NCBI RefSeq assembly: GCF_031157315.1
Contig: NZ_JAVIFU010000027.1
Coordinates: forward strand, 26,423 to 90,422
Direction: 5' to 3'
Length of the DNA stretch: 64,000 bases
Source: Paenibacillus sp. LHD-38
Lineage (GTDB): Bacteria > Bacillota > Bacilli > Paenibacillales > Paenibacillaceae
This document shows, piece by piece, positions 54,001-63,956 of the stretch; position 1 is the first letter of the stretch, and each line of letters starts with the position of its first letter. Under the pieces are notes generated by a model. The model did not search any database. It was not told where the DNA came from and worked only from the letters and a program-made list of their open reading frames with translations. The position numbers and the translations under genes are program-made.

Positions 54001-57000
54001 ATGAGGTTCAGCGCAAAGCTGAAAACAATGATCGTTTTACCGCTTGTTTTCACCATGTACGTAAGCTCCTTTTTGCCTGCTGTGCATGTAGAAGCATCGG
54101 CGGAGGCAGAGCCTGGATTTTTCGAGGATCATTTCAATCGGTCAATTATAAATGACAATTGGAATGTCATCGATGGAGCATGGTCGATTTCAAACGGCAA
54201 ATTGACAGCAGAAAGCAGCACGGCCTCTAAAGCGCTGGTAAAACAAACGGAAATTCAGGACGGCAGCGTCGAAGCCGACATCAGCTTTCCTAATCGGAAC
54301 GGGGATGCAGGCTTTCTGATTCGTACGGTCAGCGCAGCGCCGGGCGCAGACAATGTGAAAGGCTATTACGCGGGCATTTCCGCCCAAGGCTCGGGCAGTG
54401 TATTCCTGGGACGCATGGATAACAAATGGACGGAGCTGAAGCGTGCTTCAATTGCCGTTAATCCAAATGCGGCTTATCACTTTAAAGTCAGCGCTGTAGG
54501 CTCGCAAATCAAGTTTTATGTAAACGGTGCGCTTGTTTTAGAGCAAACGGATACAACCTACGCGAAAGGCCAAGTAGGCGTTAGGCTCTATCAGTCCCAG
54601 CCGGCCTACGATAATTTACAAGTTTCCGATGATAAAGGCGAGGCTTTATTCACGGATGCATTCGACACTTCCGTACCAGGATTGACTTTGCCTAATTGGC
54701 AATCCTTGCAGGGTGATTGGAAATTGCAATCGGGCGGGATCACTGTAAATGCCGGTCAGGAGCAATCGCTGCTCGTGAAAGAAACGGTTTTCAATGATTT
54801 TACGGTGGAGACGGATGTTAAGCTCCAGGCAGCAGCCGGTATGGCGGGACTATTATTTCGCAGTCAATCCGTCAGTCAAGGACACGAGACTGAAGGTTAT
54901 TACGCCGGTCTGCGCGGAGACGGAAATCTCGTTCTTCGCCGGTTAAATGACGAATGGACCGACCTCAAGGTCGTTAAAACCTTGGATACGGTAACGGCGA
55001 ACAAATTCTATCAGCTGAAGGTCGTAACCTATGGAAACGGAATTAAAATCTATTTGGATGATATGCATAACCCGGTTCTAGAATACAGCGACGAAAGTGC
55101 GGATAAATTCACTTCCGGAGGAGTAGGCGTATGGGCGGATGAGGTTCAGCCTGTATTTGACAACTTTATCGCAAGCGACTATGCCGTCCCCGCAGAGACG
55201 TTCAAAGAGCCGGTGAAAAATAAGGACCCATTGGTGCAAACACCGTTTGTACCGCTTCCGCTTGGCTCCGTAAAGGCAGATGGCTGGCTGCTAAAGCAGC
55301 TGGAGCTTATGAAGGACGGAGCGACCGGCTATGCGGAGGATCTATACGGTGAGCTGAACACAAATTCGGAATGGCTGGGGGGAACAGCGCCAGAGTCGAA
55401 CTGGGAACGCCCTATCTATTATGTGAAGGGTCTAGTCTCCCTTGCATATACGCTGGACGATCCGGAATTGATTGCGAAATCACAAAAATGGATCAATTGG
55501 ATGCTGGAGAGCCAGAAAGATGACGGTTCATTCGGTCCTGCCAGCGACAATGATTGGTGGCCGCGCATGGTCGCGATCTATGTGTTAAAGGATTATTACG
55601 AAGCGACAGACGACGAGAGGGTTCTTACCTTCCTAACAAGTTATTTCCATTATCAGCAAAACAACCTGGATCAGCGTCCTTTAAGGGATTGGGGTCAAAT
55701 TCGCAGCGGCGACAACTTGAATGTCGTGTTATGGCTTTATAACCGAACAGGCGATCCATTCCTGCTTCAGTTAGCCGAGAAGCTGCATAGTCAAGGCACT
55801 GATGCGACCGATGTTTTTGCTAATAATAACTTCTTAACAGCCGCTAAGAGCAACCCCGATAACTTCTACACGCAGCATACGGTCAACGTAAATCAGGCGA
55901 TTAAGACACCTGCCATTTATTATCAATTATCGAACAATGAAGCGGACAAAGAGGCTTTCCAAGCCGGCGTCCAGCATTTGAACCAATCGCATAATCAAAT
56001 TACCGGCATTAATTCCGGTACAGAAATGCTTGCCGGGCTGGCATCCACGCAAGGCGTTGAGCTTTGCGCGATCGTGGAGCGGGTACATAGCAACGCGGTT
56101 GCTGCCATGATTACCGGCGATCCGACGATCGGAGACGCGCTTGAGAAGATTACCTTCAACTCGCTGCCAGGCGCGATGAGCAAGGATATCAAGACGCATC
56201 AATATTACTCGCTTCCGAACCAAGTGCAAAGCGGGGTAACGGATCACGGTTTTAAGCAAAATTACGGTAATGGCACCGTGCAGTCCCCTTATTCGGGCTT
56301 CCCGTGCTGCCGATTCAACATGCATATGGGCTGGCCTTATTTTGTGAAGGACATGTGGGCTGGTACATCTGATGGAGGGCTTGGGGTCATCGCATACGGG
56401 CCCAGCCGCGTTTCATCCAAAATTAAAGGCGCGAATGTCACGGTGAAGGAAACGACGAATTATCCATTTGAGGATCAAATTCGCTTCACGATCGAAGAGG
56501 CGTCCGAGAGCGTGAAGTTTCCGCTTAAGCTGCGTATTCCGGATTGGACGGAAAATGCTGTTATCACGGTAAACGGTCAGCCGCAAGCTGCGGTTAAATC
56601 GGGGGAGTATTTCACGATTGACCGGCAATGGGAACAAGGAGATACGGTTGTATTGACGCTGCCGATGGAACTGAAAACCTCAACTTGGGTTAACAATTCA
56701 ATTGGCATCGAACGCGGACCGCTTGTTTTCTCGCTAAAAATTGAGGAGGACTGGAAAGAGAAATCTAATCCAGCACCTCAGATTAAGGCGCCCGGCTTCA
56801 AGGAATACACCATCGATGCGGAATCTCCTTGGAACTATGGTTTGCTCCTTGACCGGGATAATCCAGCGGCATCGATTGAGGTTGTAACCTCTGAAATGCC
56901 AGAAAATCCATTTTTACAGGAGACGACCCCGATTAAGTTGATCGCGAAGGGCAAGCGTATTCCGGCATGGGGCAAAGCGCCGAACGGTGTCTCAGCCGCA

Positions 57001-58383
57001 GAGCCTCCCGTCGGCCCTGTATATTCAGCTGAGCCTACGGAGAATATCACGCTGGTGCCTTTCGGAGCCGAAAACCTGAGGGTAACGTATTTCCCTGAGG
57101 TTACGGGAGACTTAAGCGTTATGTCGGCAAAATATGAAGCGGAGAATGCTCAGCTGTTTAAGGCGACCGCCCGCAGCAATAATGTTCATGCGTCTGGAGC
57201 GAGCTACGTAGGCGGCATGGATTATGCGGACAGCTACGTTGACTTTAATCAAGTGGCGGCTCCGGCGGCAGGGACGTATAAAATGTTCATTTGGTACGGC
57301 CAAAACACCGGAAACTACCAGCCTGCAACCGCCAAAATTATTGTAAACGGCGGCGAAGAACAGACGACTGAGCTCGCAGGCACGATTAATTGGGGCAGGT
57401 TCATGGCAACAAGCATAAACGTTGAGCTTAAGGAGGGGCTCAACTCGATTAAATTTATGCGGGGCACGGGACCGAATCCGGGTTTCTATGAGCTGGACTA
57501 TATCGCATTGTCCAAAGCAAGCGATACAGCCGTTGAACCATCGGATGAACCGACAGCTGCATGGACGGGGACCGCGAGCATCCCGAGCGGTGAGCAAGCC
57601 GAGCTTGTTTTAGGGGTCCGCAATGTGACGGACAGCGTGTATCAGAGCGTCTACGCACAGGATGTAACGGTTACCTTTGATCCAAGCAAGTTAAGTTTCT
57701 CGGGTGCCGTCTCCTTACGGGATGGTCTGAGCCTACTGGAGCCAAAGGTGCTGGAACCGGGGAAAATCCGGATTCTAGCATTCGGTGAAGGAGCAGGCTT
57801 GTCGCCGAACGAGGAATGGCTGAAGCTTACCTTCCAGGCCGGAATGCTGGAGGAAGCGGCAAGCACGACCATTGCCGTAACCGACATACTGCTTGCTAAC
57901 GCCGAGGGACAGGAGCTTCGCCTTAATGCAGCGGAGCATCTCCTGCAAATTCAAGCTGCTCCAGCGGATAAATCAGTATTGAACGCGGATATTACGGCAG
58001 CGCAAGGCTTGCATGACGAAGCAGTGACAGGTACACAGCCAGGTCAATATCCAGCGGCGGTTAAGCAGCTGCTGCAAGCAGCAATAACCAAAGCGAAGCA
58101 AACAGCTGACGATGACCAGGCAACCAAAGAAGAAATCACTGCCGCTATAGCGAAGCTGAGCGAAGCAGTTAATATCCTCCGTGCAAGCGTAATCGGGCAA
58201 AATACGGGTGACGTGAATCAAGATAATAAAATTACGATTGGCGATCTGGCCATTGTGGCCTCCGCTTATGGCAAAACCAGCAGCGATCCGAATTGGGCGC
58301 TGTACCAGAAGGCTGATTTAAACCGTGATGGGAAAGTAGACATAGAGGATCTTGCTATGGTTGCAGGCCGGATTATCGACTAA
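54001..58383 (+). CDS. Secreted GH127 beta-L-arabinofuranosidase-like enzyme with cohesin and dockerin
   Basis: A 1460-residue multimodular protein. Order: signal peptide (1 to about 32); two concanavalin-like beta-sandwich modules (about 38-213 and 214-395: FEDHFNRSIINDNWNVIDG; YYAGLRGDGNLVLRRLND); GH127 domain (about 405-1040); CBM35-like module (about 1040-1173: YEAENAQLF ... ELDYIALSK); cohesin (about 1180-1320: VTVTFDPSKLSF ... EEWLKLTFQA); a FIVAR-like helical module; C-terminal dockerin (about 1400-1460: GDVNQDNKITIGDL, DLNRDGKVDIEDL, two calcium loops). The metal/catalytic set of GH127 is present as Glu687-Leu-Cys689 and Cys769-Cys770, matching the Glu/three-Cys zinc site of characterised HypBA1, in which one Cys is the nucleophile. 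GAGGGAG precedes the ATG. Confidence 0.88.
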   Translation: MRFSAKLKTMIVLPLVFTMYVSSFLPAVHVEASAEAEPGFFEDHFNRSIINDNWNVIDGAWSISNGKLTAESSTASKALVKQTEIQDGSVEADISFPNRNGDAGFLIRTVSAAPGADNVKGYYAGISAQGSGSVFLGRMDNKWTELKRASIAVNPNAAYHFKVSAVGSQIKFYVNGALVLEQTDTTYAKGQVGVRLYQSQPAYDNLQVSDDKGEALFTDAFDTSVPGLTLPNWQSLQGDWKLQSGGITVNAGQEQSLLVKETVFNDFTVETDVKLQAAAGMAGLLFRSQSVSQGHETEGYYAGLRGDGNLVLRRLNDEWTDLKVVKTLDTVTANKFYQLKVVTYGNGIKIYLDDMHNPVLEYSDESADKFTSGGVGVWADEVQPVFDNFIASDYAVPAETFKEPVKNKDPLVQTPFVPLPLGSVKADGWLLKQLELMKDGATGYAEDLYGELNTNSEWLGGTAPESNWERPIYYVKGLVSLAYTLDDPELIAKSQKWINWMLESQKDDGSFGPASDNDWWPRMVAIYVLKDYYEATDDERVLTFLTSYFHYQQNNLDQRPLRDWGQIRSGDNLNVVLWLYNRTGDPFLLQLAEKLHSQGTDATDVFANNNFLTAAKSNPDNFYTQHTVNVNQAIKTPAIYYQLSNNEADKEAFQAGVQHLNQSHNQITGINSGTEMLAGLASTQGVELCAIVERVHSNAVAAMITGDPTIGDALEKITFNSLPGAMSKDIKTHQYYSLPNQVQSGVTDHGFKQNYGNGTVQSPYSGFPCCRFNMHMGWPYFVKDMWAGTSDGGLGVIAYGPSRVSSKIKGANVTVKETTNYPFEDQIRFTIEEASESVKFPLKLRIPDWTENAVITVNGQPQAAVKSGEYFTIDRQWEQGDTVVLTLPMELKTSTWVNNSIGIERGPLVFSLKIEEDWKEKSNPAPQIKAPGFKEYTIDAESPWNYGLLLDRDNPAASIEVVTSEMPENPFLQETTPIKLIAKGKRIPAWGKAPNGVSAAEPPVGPVYSAEPTENITLVPFGAENLRVTYFPEVTGDLSVMSAKYEAENAQLFKATARSNNVHASGASYVGGMDYADSYVDFNQVAAPAAGTYKMFIWYGQNTGNYQPATAKIIVNGGEEQTTELAGTINWGRFMATSINVELKEGLNSIKFMRGTGPNPGFYELDYIALSKASDTAVEPSDEPTAAWTGTASIPSGEQAELVLGVRNVTDSVYQSVYAQDVTVTFDPSKLSFSGAVSLRDGLSLLEPKVLEPGKIRILAFGEGAGLSPNEEWLKLTFQAGMLEEAASTTIAVTDILLANAEGQELRLNAAEHLLQIQAAPADKSVLNADITAAQGLHDEAVTGTQPGQYPAAVKQLLQAAITKAKQTADDDQATKEEITAAIAKLSEAVNILRASVIGQNTGDVNQDNKITIGDLAIVASAYGKTSSDPNWALYQKADLNRDGKVDIEDLAMVAGRIID

Positions 58384-58460
58384 ACGGACCATGGAGGAAG
58401 GAGCATCACTTCCTCCGCCAAATTTAAGTTTCTTATTATGAAATTTTGGAGGTTCCATTC

Positions 58461-61400
58461 ATGTTGAAACGAAGCAAGGCAATAAGCACGCTAGTGGCAT
58501 TTTCAATGTTATTTACCATGTTGGCTTCCGCTGTCTCTTTTACGCCGCGCGCTGCGGCCGCAGAGGGTGCGGAAGAGCCTCAGTACCACGGCTTAAAAGC
58601 CGAATATTATACAGCAGGCGGTCCGCCTAATTTCACTTTTGGTACCTTTAAAGGCACCGGTTATGATCCGAGTCTGGATATATCTAATCTTGAGCCGTCT
58701 ATCAAAATGTATACAGGTCAAGAGAACCGTGTCGGCATCAGATGGACCGGATTTATTCAGCCTGAATTCACCGAAAATTATACCTTTTATATTTCCGGCG
58801 ACAACGGCTTCCGCCTTTGGATCGACGATAAGCTCACGATTGATCACTGGATAGCTGACTGGGACAAAGAACAAACCTCGCTTCCGGTTGCTTTGACCGC
58901 TGGCCAGAAACACAAAATTAAGCTGGAGCTATTCGAGGATAACGGCGGCTCGAATGTGCATGTGCGCTGGTCCAGCCCAAGCGTCACGAAGGAAGCGGTT
59001 CCGACGGAAGCCTTTTATTTGCCGGACGGCTTTGCGCCAGGCGGTACGATACTCGAGGACGGCCTCAGCGCCGAGCTTCCATTTGAGGAATCGCTTAAGC
59101 CCGTTACTGCCGAATTCATTAAGCATTTGCAGGTGAATATCTCGACGGGCAGTCTGGCTATCGACTCGGCGGCTTTGAAGGCAGGCGATGATAAGGTTGT
59201 CGTTGTCAACTTCAAGGAAGCGGTCTATTCCAAGGACGTTGGCAATGTAAAAGTGGTTTACGACGGTCAAGGTGGCCTGGAAACGCTGGCAGGTGCAGTC
59301 GTAGCGAGCTTCGATAAGCCGTTGCTGAATGGTTCGAAATATCAAATCATGTCGCCGTGGGCGGATGACGTAGATAAAGAAAATGTACTTCCTGAATATC
59401 CTAGGCCTCAATTAGTGCGCGAGGATTGGGTGAATTTGAACGGGGAGTGGGAGTTCCAAGCAGCGAAAAAGGGAGAAGCTATTCCGTCAGGCAAATCGCT
59501 GGAAGAGAAGATTCTCGTACCGTTTGCCGCCGAAGCGAAGCTCTCGGGCATCAATCGCGTAGAGGACTTGATGTGGTATAAACGCAGCTTTTCGGTTCCG
59601 GAGAACTGGGACAGCCAGCGCGTGAAGCTTAATTTTGGGGCGGTCGACTATTTGGCAACGGTGTACGTGAATGGTCAATTGGCAGGCAGCCACAAGGGCG
59701 GCTACACCTCGTTCAGCTTCGATATTACGGATTATCTTGTGCCAGGCGATAATGAACTGATCGTCCATGTGCTTGATGAGACGGATATGGGCGCGGATCA
59801 AGCGGTCGGCAAGCAAACGGTGAAAAAGCTTGGGGGCATTTGGTACACCTCCGTTTCGGGCATCTGGCAGACGGTATGGCTCGAGCCGGTTGCCGAAGCG
59901 CATATCGATAAGCTGGATATGTCGACGGACATTCAAAACGGTGTTTTGAAATTAAACGCAGCCGGCATCGGCATCCAAGGTCAAACGATCGAAGCTGTCG
60001 CGATGGCGAACGGGGAAGTCGTCGGAACCGCAGCCGGTGCGGTTGGCACAGAAATAGCGGTACCCGTACCGAACGCTAGATTATGGTCTCCTGACGATCC
60101 ATTCCTCTATGATTTAAAGGTTTATTTGAAGGATGGCGAGCAAACTGTAGACGAGGTAACGAGCTACTTCGGTATGAGAGAAATTAAGCTGGGCAAGGTC
60201 GACGGCATTACCCGTCCGCTGTTGAATGGAAAGTTCGTGTTTCAAATGGGGCCGCTTGACCAAGGCTTCTGGCCGGACGGCATCTATACGGCTCCAACGG
60301 ATGAGGCTCTAAAATTTGATATCGAAACGGTTAAACGCGTAGGCATGAATACGATTCGCAAGCATATTAAAGTGGAGCCTGCCCGCTGGTATTATTGGGC
60401 GGATAAGCTTGGCGTGCTCGTATGGCAGGATATGCCGAGTTTAGAGGACCGCCAAGGCAACAGGGGCTCGGATATTACGGCAGATACGAAGACGCAGTGG
60501 TTTAAAGAGTACAAAGAGATGGTTGACCAGCTTCGCAGCGTGACATCGATTATTGTTTGGACGGTGTTTAATGAAGGCTGGGGGCAATTCGACCAAGGCG
60601 GACAGCAGACAAGGGATGCTACCAGCTATGTGAAAAGTCTTGACTCGACTCGTCTTGTGAACAGCACGAGCGGCTGGTGGGATGCAGGCGCGGGCGATTT
60701 GCTAGATATGCATCGGTATCCTGACCCAGGCGCACCAAGCCCAAGCGATACAAGAGCGGCTGTTCTGGGCGAATACGGCGGTTTAGGCCTTCATGTACCG
60801 GGGCATGAGTGGAGTCCGCTCGTCTTTTCATACCAATTGATGAACAGCAAAGAACAGCTGACTTCGACTTACATCACGTATATCAATAAGGTGAAGCAGC
60901 TGAAGGAAACAGGCTTAAGCGCTGCGATTTATACGCAAATCACGGATGTGGAATATGAAATTAACGGCTTGATGTCATACGACCGCAAAGTTGAGAAGAT
61001 GGACTTTGACCGCATAGCGGCAGCCCATCGCGATCTTATCGGCACAGCTACAAAAGCGGATCTGCTCGCAGAAATCGCTGCTTCTGAAGCATTATCAAGC
61101 AAAGCGAAAGTCGGCGAAGGAACGGGAGAGTATAAGCAGGCCGTTGCGGATGCCTTCCAAGCGCTGATTGATTCTGCCAAAGAGACAGTCCAAAACGAGA
61201 ACGCATTACCTGCCGATATCCAAAATGATTTAAAGGCGCTTCAAGCCGGACGCGTCCAATTTTTCACCAACGTAAACGATCCGATTCCGGCAGGCTCATC
61301 GGTCGACTCGTTTGATGCAGCGGTGTTAGATTCCGCGTGGTCGGTCTTTAAAGCGGATAATTCCAAATGGTCACTGACGCGTAAACCAGGGTTTCTAAGC

Positions 61401-62954
61401 TTGGATACGTCAGCAGGAGATACCTATCAAACGTCAAATAACCTGCCGAACATATTCCTTAAAGACGCACCGGCAGGGGATTTCGTTATTACGGCAAAAG
61501 TCGACGCTCCCGTACGGAAAAACTTCCAGCAGGCAGGACTTTTCATTTGGCAAAATGAAGACAATTACTTCAAGTTTGGCCATGTCTGGGATACAGAGGG
61601 GGCTACCGGCAAAAGTCTCGAAACCGCTTATGAGAAAAATGCGGTCTATGTCAAAGCGACAAATATGGTGAAGCATCCCGGCTACGATACCTCGTATTTG
61701 CAAATTAGAAAGATCGGCAATGTTGTAACTACTTTCTATTGGGATGGGACGGCTTGGAAGCAGGCAGCTGACCCAATGACCGTAAGTTTAAGCAGTCTGA
61801 AGATTGGGTTTTACGGTCTGTCAGCAGGAGATCAAGGCTCCATTCAGGCTAATTTTGATTACTTCTCGGTTGGACCTGTCGCAGTGGCGGCTAAGGCAGC
61901 ACTCCAAGCTGCCGTTGCGGCCGCTGAAGGGCAGCTAGCCGCTGCCGTAATTGGCCCCGAGCCCGGCCAATATCCGCAAGCGGCAAAGGATGCATTTGCA
62001 GCCGCAATTGCTGAAGCGAAAACGGTGGCAGCCGATGCGGGAGCGGTTCAAGCGGCAGTTGATGCTGCTGTGGCAGCTTTGAATCAAGCTTCATCAGCGT
62101 TCGCCGCCTCAGCCCAGCCAGCTGCAGACGAACCGACTGCAACGATTGCCGGCGCAGCACAGGTTAAAGCAGGTCAAACCTTTGATGTGACCATAGGTTT
62201 GTCCAATATTACAGCCGAGAAATTCCAGACGCTGTATGCTCAAATGCTGATCATAAGCTTCGATCCTACGAAATTGGCTTTTGCGGAGGCGACATCCTTA
62301 AAGCAAGGGTTTGGTATTCTTGAACAGAAAACGCTTGAGCCAGGAAAGGTTCGCATCATTGCAGCAGGTCAAGGAAATGGCGTGGATGCGAACTCTGAAT
62401 GGCTGAAGCTGAGCTTTTTGGCTAATGTAACGGGAACGCCAAGTACTGCAGCAATCACCCTAAGCGGTGTAGAAGCGGCAAACGGTGAAGGCGAAGAGCT
62501 AAAAGCAGAAGGTGCTTCACACAGCGTACAAATCAGTGCCCAAGTCGATATGACGGGTCTGAATCAAGCGATTACAGCTGCAGAAGCGATCTGCAATAGT
62601 GCTGTAGTCGGCAATCAGCCGGGACAATATCCAGCAGCTGCGAAAGCGGCCTTTGCTGCGGCGATTGCGAAAGCGAAAGAGGTTGCAGTCAACCCGAACG
62701 CGAGCGACATTCAGGTAAATGAAGCGATTGCTGCGTTAAGTGCTGCCGTAACTGTATTCCAAGCTTCCGTGTTATCTGGCGATATTAACAATGATCAGAA
62801 GATAACGATCGGCGATCTTGGTATCTTAGCGGCTGCCTACGGTAAAACAAGCGCAGATCCAAACTGGTCGCAGTATAAGAAATCTGATCTCAATGCAGAC
62901 GGAAAAATCGATATTGAGGATATCGCAATGCTTGCAAGATGGATTCTTGGGTAA
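58461..62954 (+). CDS. Secreted GH2 multimodular enzyme with PA14, cohesin and dockerin
   Basis: A 1497-residue protein. The ATG at 58461 has TGGAGG upstream. Order: signal peptide; PA14 domain (about 40-190: LKAEYYTAGG, GIRWTGFIQPEFTENYTFYI, DNGFRLWIDDKL); a linker domain; GH2 sugar-binding, sandwich and catalytic domains (about 310-863) with acid/base Glu705 in WTVFNEGWGQFDQ and nucleophile Glu771 in VLGEYGGLGLH; a FIVAR-like helical module; a concanavalin-like module (about 943-1140); a second FIVAR-like module; cohesin (about 1223-1360: LIISFDPTKLAF); a third FIVAR-like module; dockerin (about 1438-1497: GDINNDQKITIGDL, DLNADGKIDIEDI). The exact GH2 specificity is unclear (beta-galactosidase, arabinopyranosidase or other). 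The tail is paralogous to that of the GH127 protein. Confidence 0.88.
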   Translation: MLKRSKAISTLVAFSMLFTMLASAVSFTPRAAAAEGAEEPQYHGLKAEYYTAGGPPNFTFGTFKGTGYDPSLDISNLEPSIKMYTGQENRVGIRWTGFIQPEFTENYTFYISGDNGFRLWIDDKLTIDHWIADWDKEQTSLPVALTAGQKHKIKLELFEDNGGSNVHVRWSSPSVTKEAVPTEAFYLPDGFAPGGTILEDGLSAELPFEESLKPVTAEFIKHLQVNISTGSLAIDSAALKAGDDKVVVVNFKEAVYSKDVGNVKVVYDGQGGLETLAGAVVASFDKPLLNGSKYQIMSPWADDVDKENVLPEYPRPQLVREDWVNLNGEWEFQAAKKGEAIPSGKSLEEKILVPFAAEAKLSGINRVEDLMWYKRSFSVPENWDSQRVKLNFGAVDYLATVYVNGQLAGSHKGGYTSFSFDITDYLVPGDNELIVHVLDETDMGADQAVGKQTVKKLGGIWYTSVSGIWQTVWLEPVAEAHIDKLDMSTDIQNGVLKLNAAGIGIQGQTIEAVAMANGEVVGTAAGAVGTEIAVPVPNARLWSPDDPFLYDLKVYLKDGEQTVDEVTSYFGMREIKLGKVDGITRPLLNGKFVFQMGPLDQGFWPDGIYTAPTDEALKFDIETVKRVGMNTIRKHIKVEPARWYYWADKLGVLVWQDMPSLEDRQGNRGSDITADTKTQWFKEYKEMVDQLRSVTSIIVWTVFNEGWGQFDQGGQQTRDATSYVKSLDSTRLVNSTSGWWDAGAGDLLDMHRYPDPGAPSPSDTRAAVLGEYGGLGLHVPGHEWSPLVFSYQLMNSKEQLTSTYITYINKVKQLKETGLSAAIYTQITDVEYEINGLMSYDRKVEKMDFDRIAAAHRDLIGTATKADLLAEIAASEALSSKAKVGEGTGEYKQAVADAFQALIDSAKETVQNENALPADIQNDLKALQAGRVQFFTNVNDPIPAGSSVDSFDAAVLDSAWSVFKADNSKWSLTRKPGFLSLDTSAGDTYQTSNNLPNIFLKDAPAGDFVITAKVDAPVRKNFQQAGLFIWQNEDNYFKFGHVWDTEGATGKSLETAYEKNAVYVKATNMVKHPGYDTSYLQIRKIGNVVTTFYWDGTAWKQAADPMTVSLSSLKIGFYGLSAGDQGSIQANFDYFSVGPVAVAAKAALQAAVAAAEGQLAAAVIGPEPGQYPQAAKDAFAAAIAEAKTVAADAGAVQAAVDAAVAALNQASSAFAASAQPAADEPTATIAGAAQVKAGQTFDVTIGLSNITAEKFQTLYAQMLIISFDPTKLAFAEATSLKQGFGILEQKTLEPGKVRIIAAGQGNGVDANSEWLKLSFLANVTGTPSTAAITLSGVEAANGEGEELKAEGASHSVQISAQVDMTGLNQAITAAEAICNSAVVGNQPGQYPAAAKAAFAAAIAKAKEVAVNPNASDIQVNEAIAALSAAVTVFQASVLSGDINNDQKITIGDLGILAAAYGKTSADPNWSQYKKSDLNADGKIDIEDIAMLARWILG

Positions 62955-62990
62955 TTCTTAATCGTTGCAGTTTTAACAGTGCGACAATAA

Positions 62991-63033
62991 AACAGGTGAC
63001 CGGCAGCGATAGGGCTGCTGGTCACCTGTTTTT
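62991..63033. terminator. Bidirectional terminator between the GH2 enzyme and the cupin gene
   Basis: AACAGGTGACCGGCAGC pairs with GCTGCTGGTCACCTGTT and is followed by TTTTTG. The genes converge. Confidence 0.9.
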
Positions 63034-63051
63034 GTTGAACGTACCGTGTTT

Positions 63052-63696
63052 TCAGTATTGCTGTATGCGATGATGATGGCCATATTTCTGGTTCGCCGCC
63101 TGATGCTCGACAGGGGCTTGATTAACTGATTGCTTATGGGCCGTTTGAGCATGAACGGGATTGTAGCTGCAGCCGTTCGGCGGTCCCAAAACGACGGTGT
63201 CTGTTAACGGAGCAAGCGTATCTTTTAATTTAGCTTCATCCAGGCAATAGGTATAGGCCAGCACATTGGTAGGGGTTAAACGCAAAATGTCAGATCCGTA
63301 AATAACATCAGGAACCGGGGCATCGAAGATCGCCAGCAGATGCGTGTTGTCGAGCGTAGCGATTTCGTAATGCCACCAGCCCTGCGGTAAGTTGACGACT
63401 TGACCGGGCACTACATTGAAATGGAGGAGCTGCTTGGTAAATGGATTTAAGAGAGAGATCTCTGCTGCGCCAGAAATACAGTATACAAGCTCCGCGGCAT
63501 TTTGATGGTAATGCGGCTCTACCACGTTTCCTATGCTGAGGAAAATATCGAGCAGCGATAAATTGGTCAAAGTGTTTAGCTGTTTAACGGATAATAAATT
63601 TAAGTAGTTGTAAGGATCTTTTTTGAAAATCGGATTGGTGTTTACATCGAATGCAAATTGCGTCCCCGGGGACGTGTAGTCTATATATGAATTCAT
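63052..63696 (-). CDS. Cupin-domain protein
   Basis: A 214-residue protein with AAGGAG ahead of the ATG. The cupin core has EPHYHQNAAELVYCISG (motif 1, with metal-ligand His and Glu) and PGQVVNLPQGWWHYEIA (motif 2 with His). The C-terminal 50 residues are rich in His, Gln and Asn (AHKQSVNQAPVEHQ ... KYGHHHR), a tail seen in some spore-surface proteins. Oxalate-decarboxylase-like spore coat cupins are a possibility, but only one cupin domain is present, so the function is open. Confidence 0.75.
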   Translation of the reverse strand: MNSYIDYTSPGTQFAFDVNTNPIFKKDPYNYLNLLSVKQLNTLTNLSLLDIFLSIGNVVEPHYHQNAAELVYCISGAAEISLLNPFTKQLLHFNVVPGQVVNLPQGWWHYEIATLDNTHLLAIFDAPVPDVIYGSDILRLTPTNVLAYTYCLDEAKLKDTLAPLTDTVVLGPPNGCSYNPVHAQTAHKQSVNQAPVEHQAANQKYGHHHRIQQY

Positions 63697-63788
63697 GCGA
63701 ATGGTATGCTCCTTTTCAATAAGGTGATTAAATTCTCATGAAAACAGAGTATGTGTTTGCCTAGTTCGGTGTGAGTTTATTTACAAAC

Positions 63789-63956
63789 TCAAACTTCGCA
63801 GCTTGAAATAGGCAGATAAGCCTTGAGATAACTGGGCAAACCGGCGATCCATTGTTGTAGTTGACTTTTAATTAATTTTGAAAGTTTTTTGTTTGCCGTT
63901 GCTGCGACTTCATTGATCAAGTCGAGCAGTTGCTGTAACGCGATCACCCAATCCAT
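63789..63956 (-). CDS. Small hypothetical protein (55 aa)
   Basis: The ATG at 63956 (MDWVIALQQLLDLINEVAA) follows TGAGGT at a good distance; a longer in-frame start at 63989 is possible. The sequence is amphipathic and helical with a basic middle (NKKLSKLIKSQLQQW) and ends in SSCEV. I do not recognise a family. It is upstream of the cupin gene on the same strand, with 92 nt of featureless sequence between. Confidence 0.45.
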   Translation of the reverse strand: MDWVIALQQLLDLINEVAATANKKLSKLIKSQLQQWIAGLPSYLKAYLPISSCEV

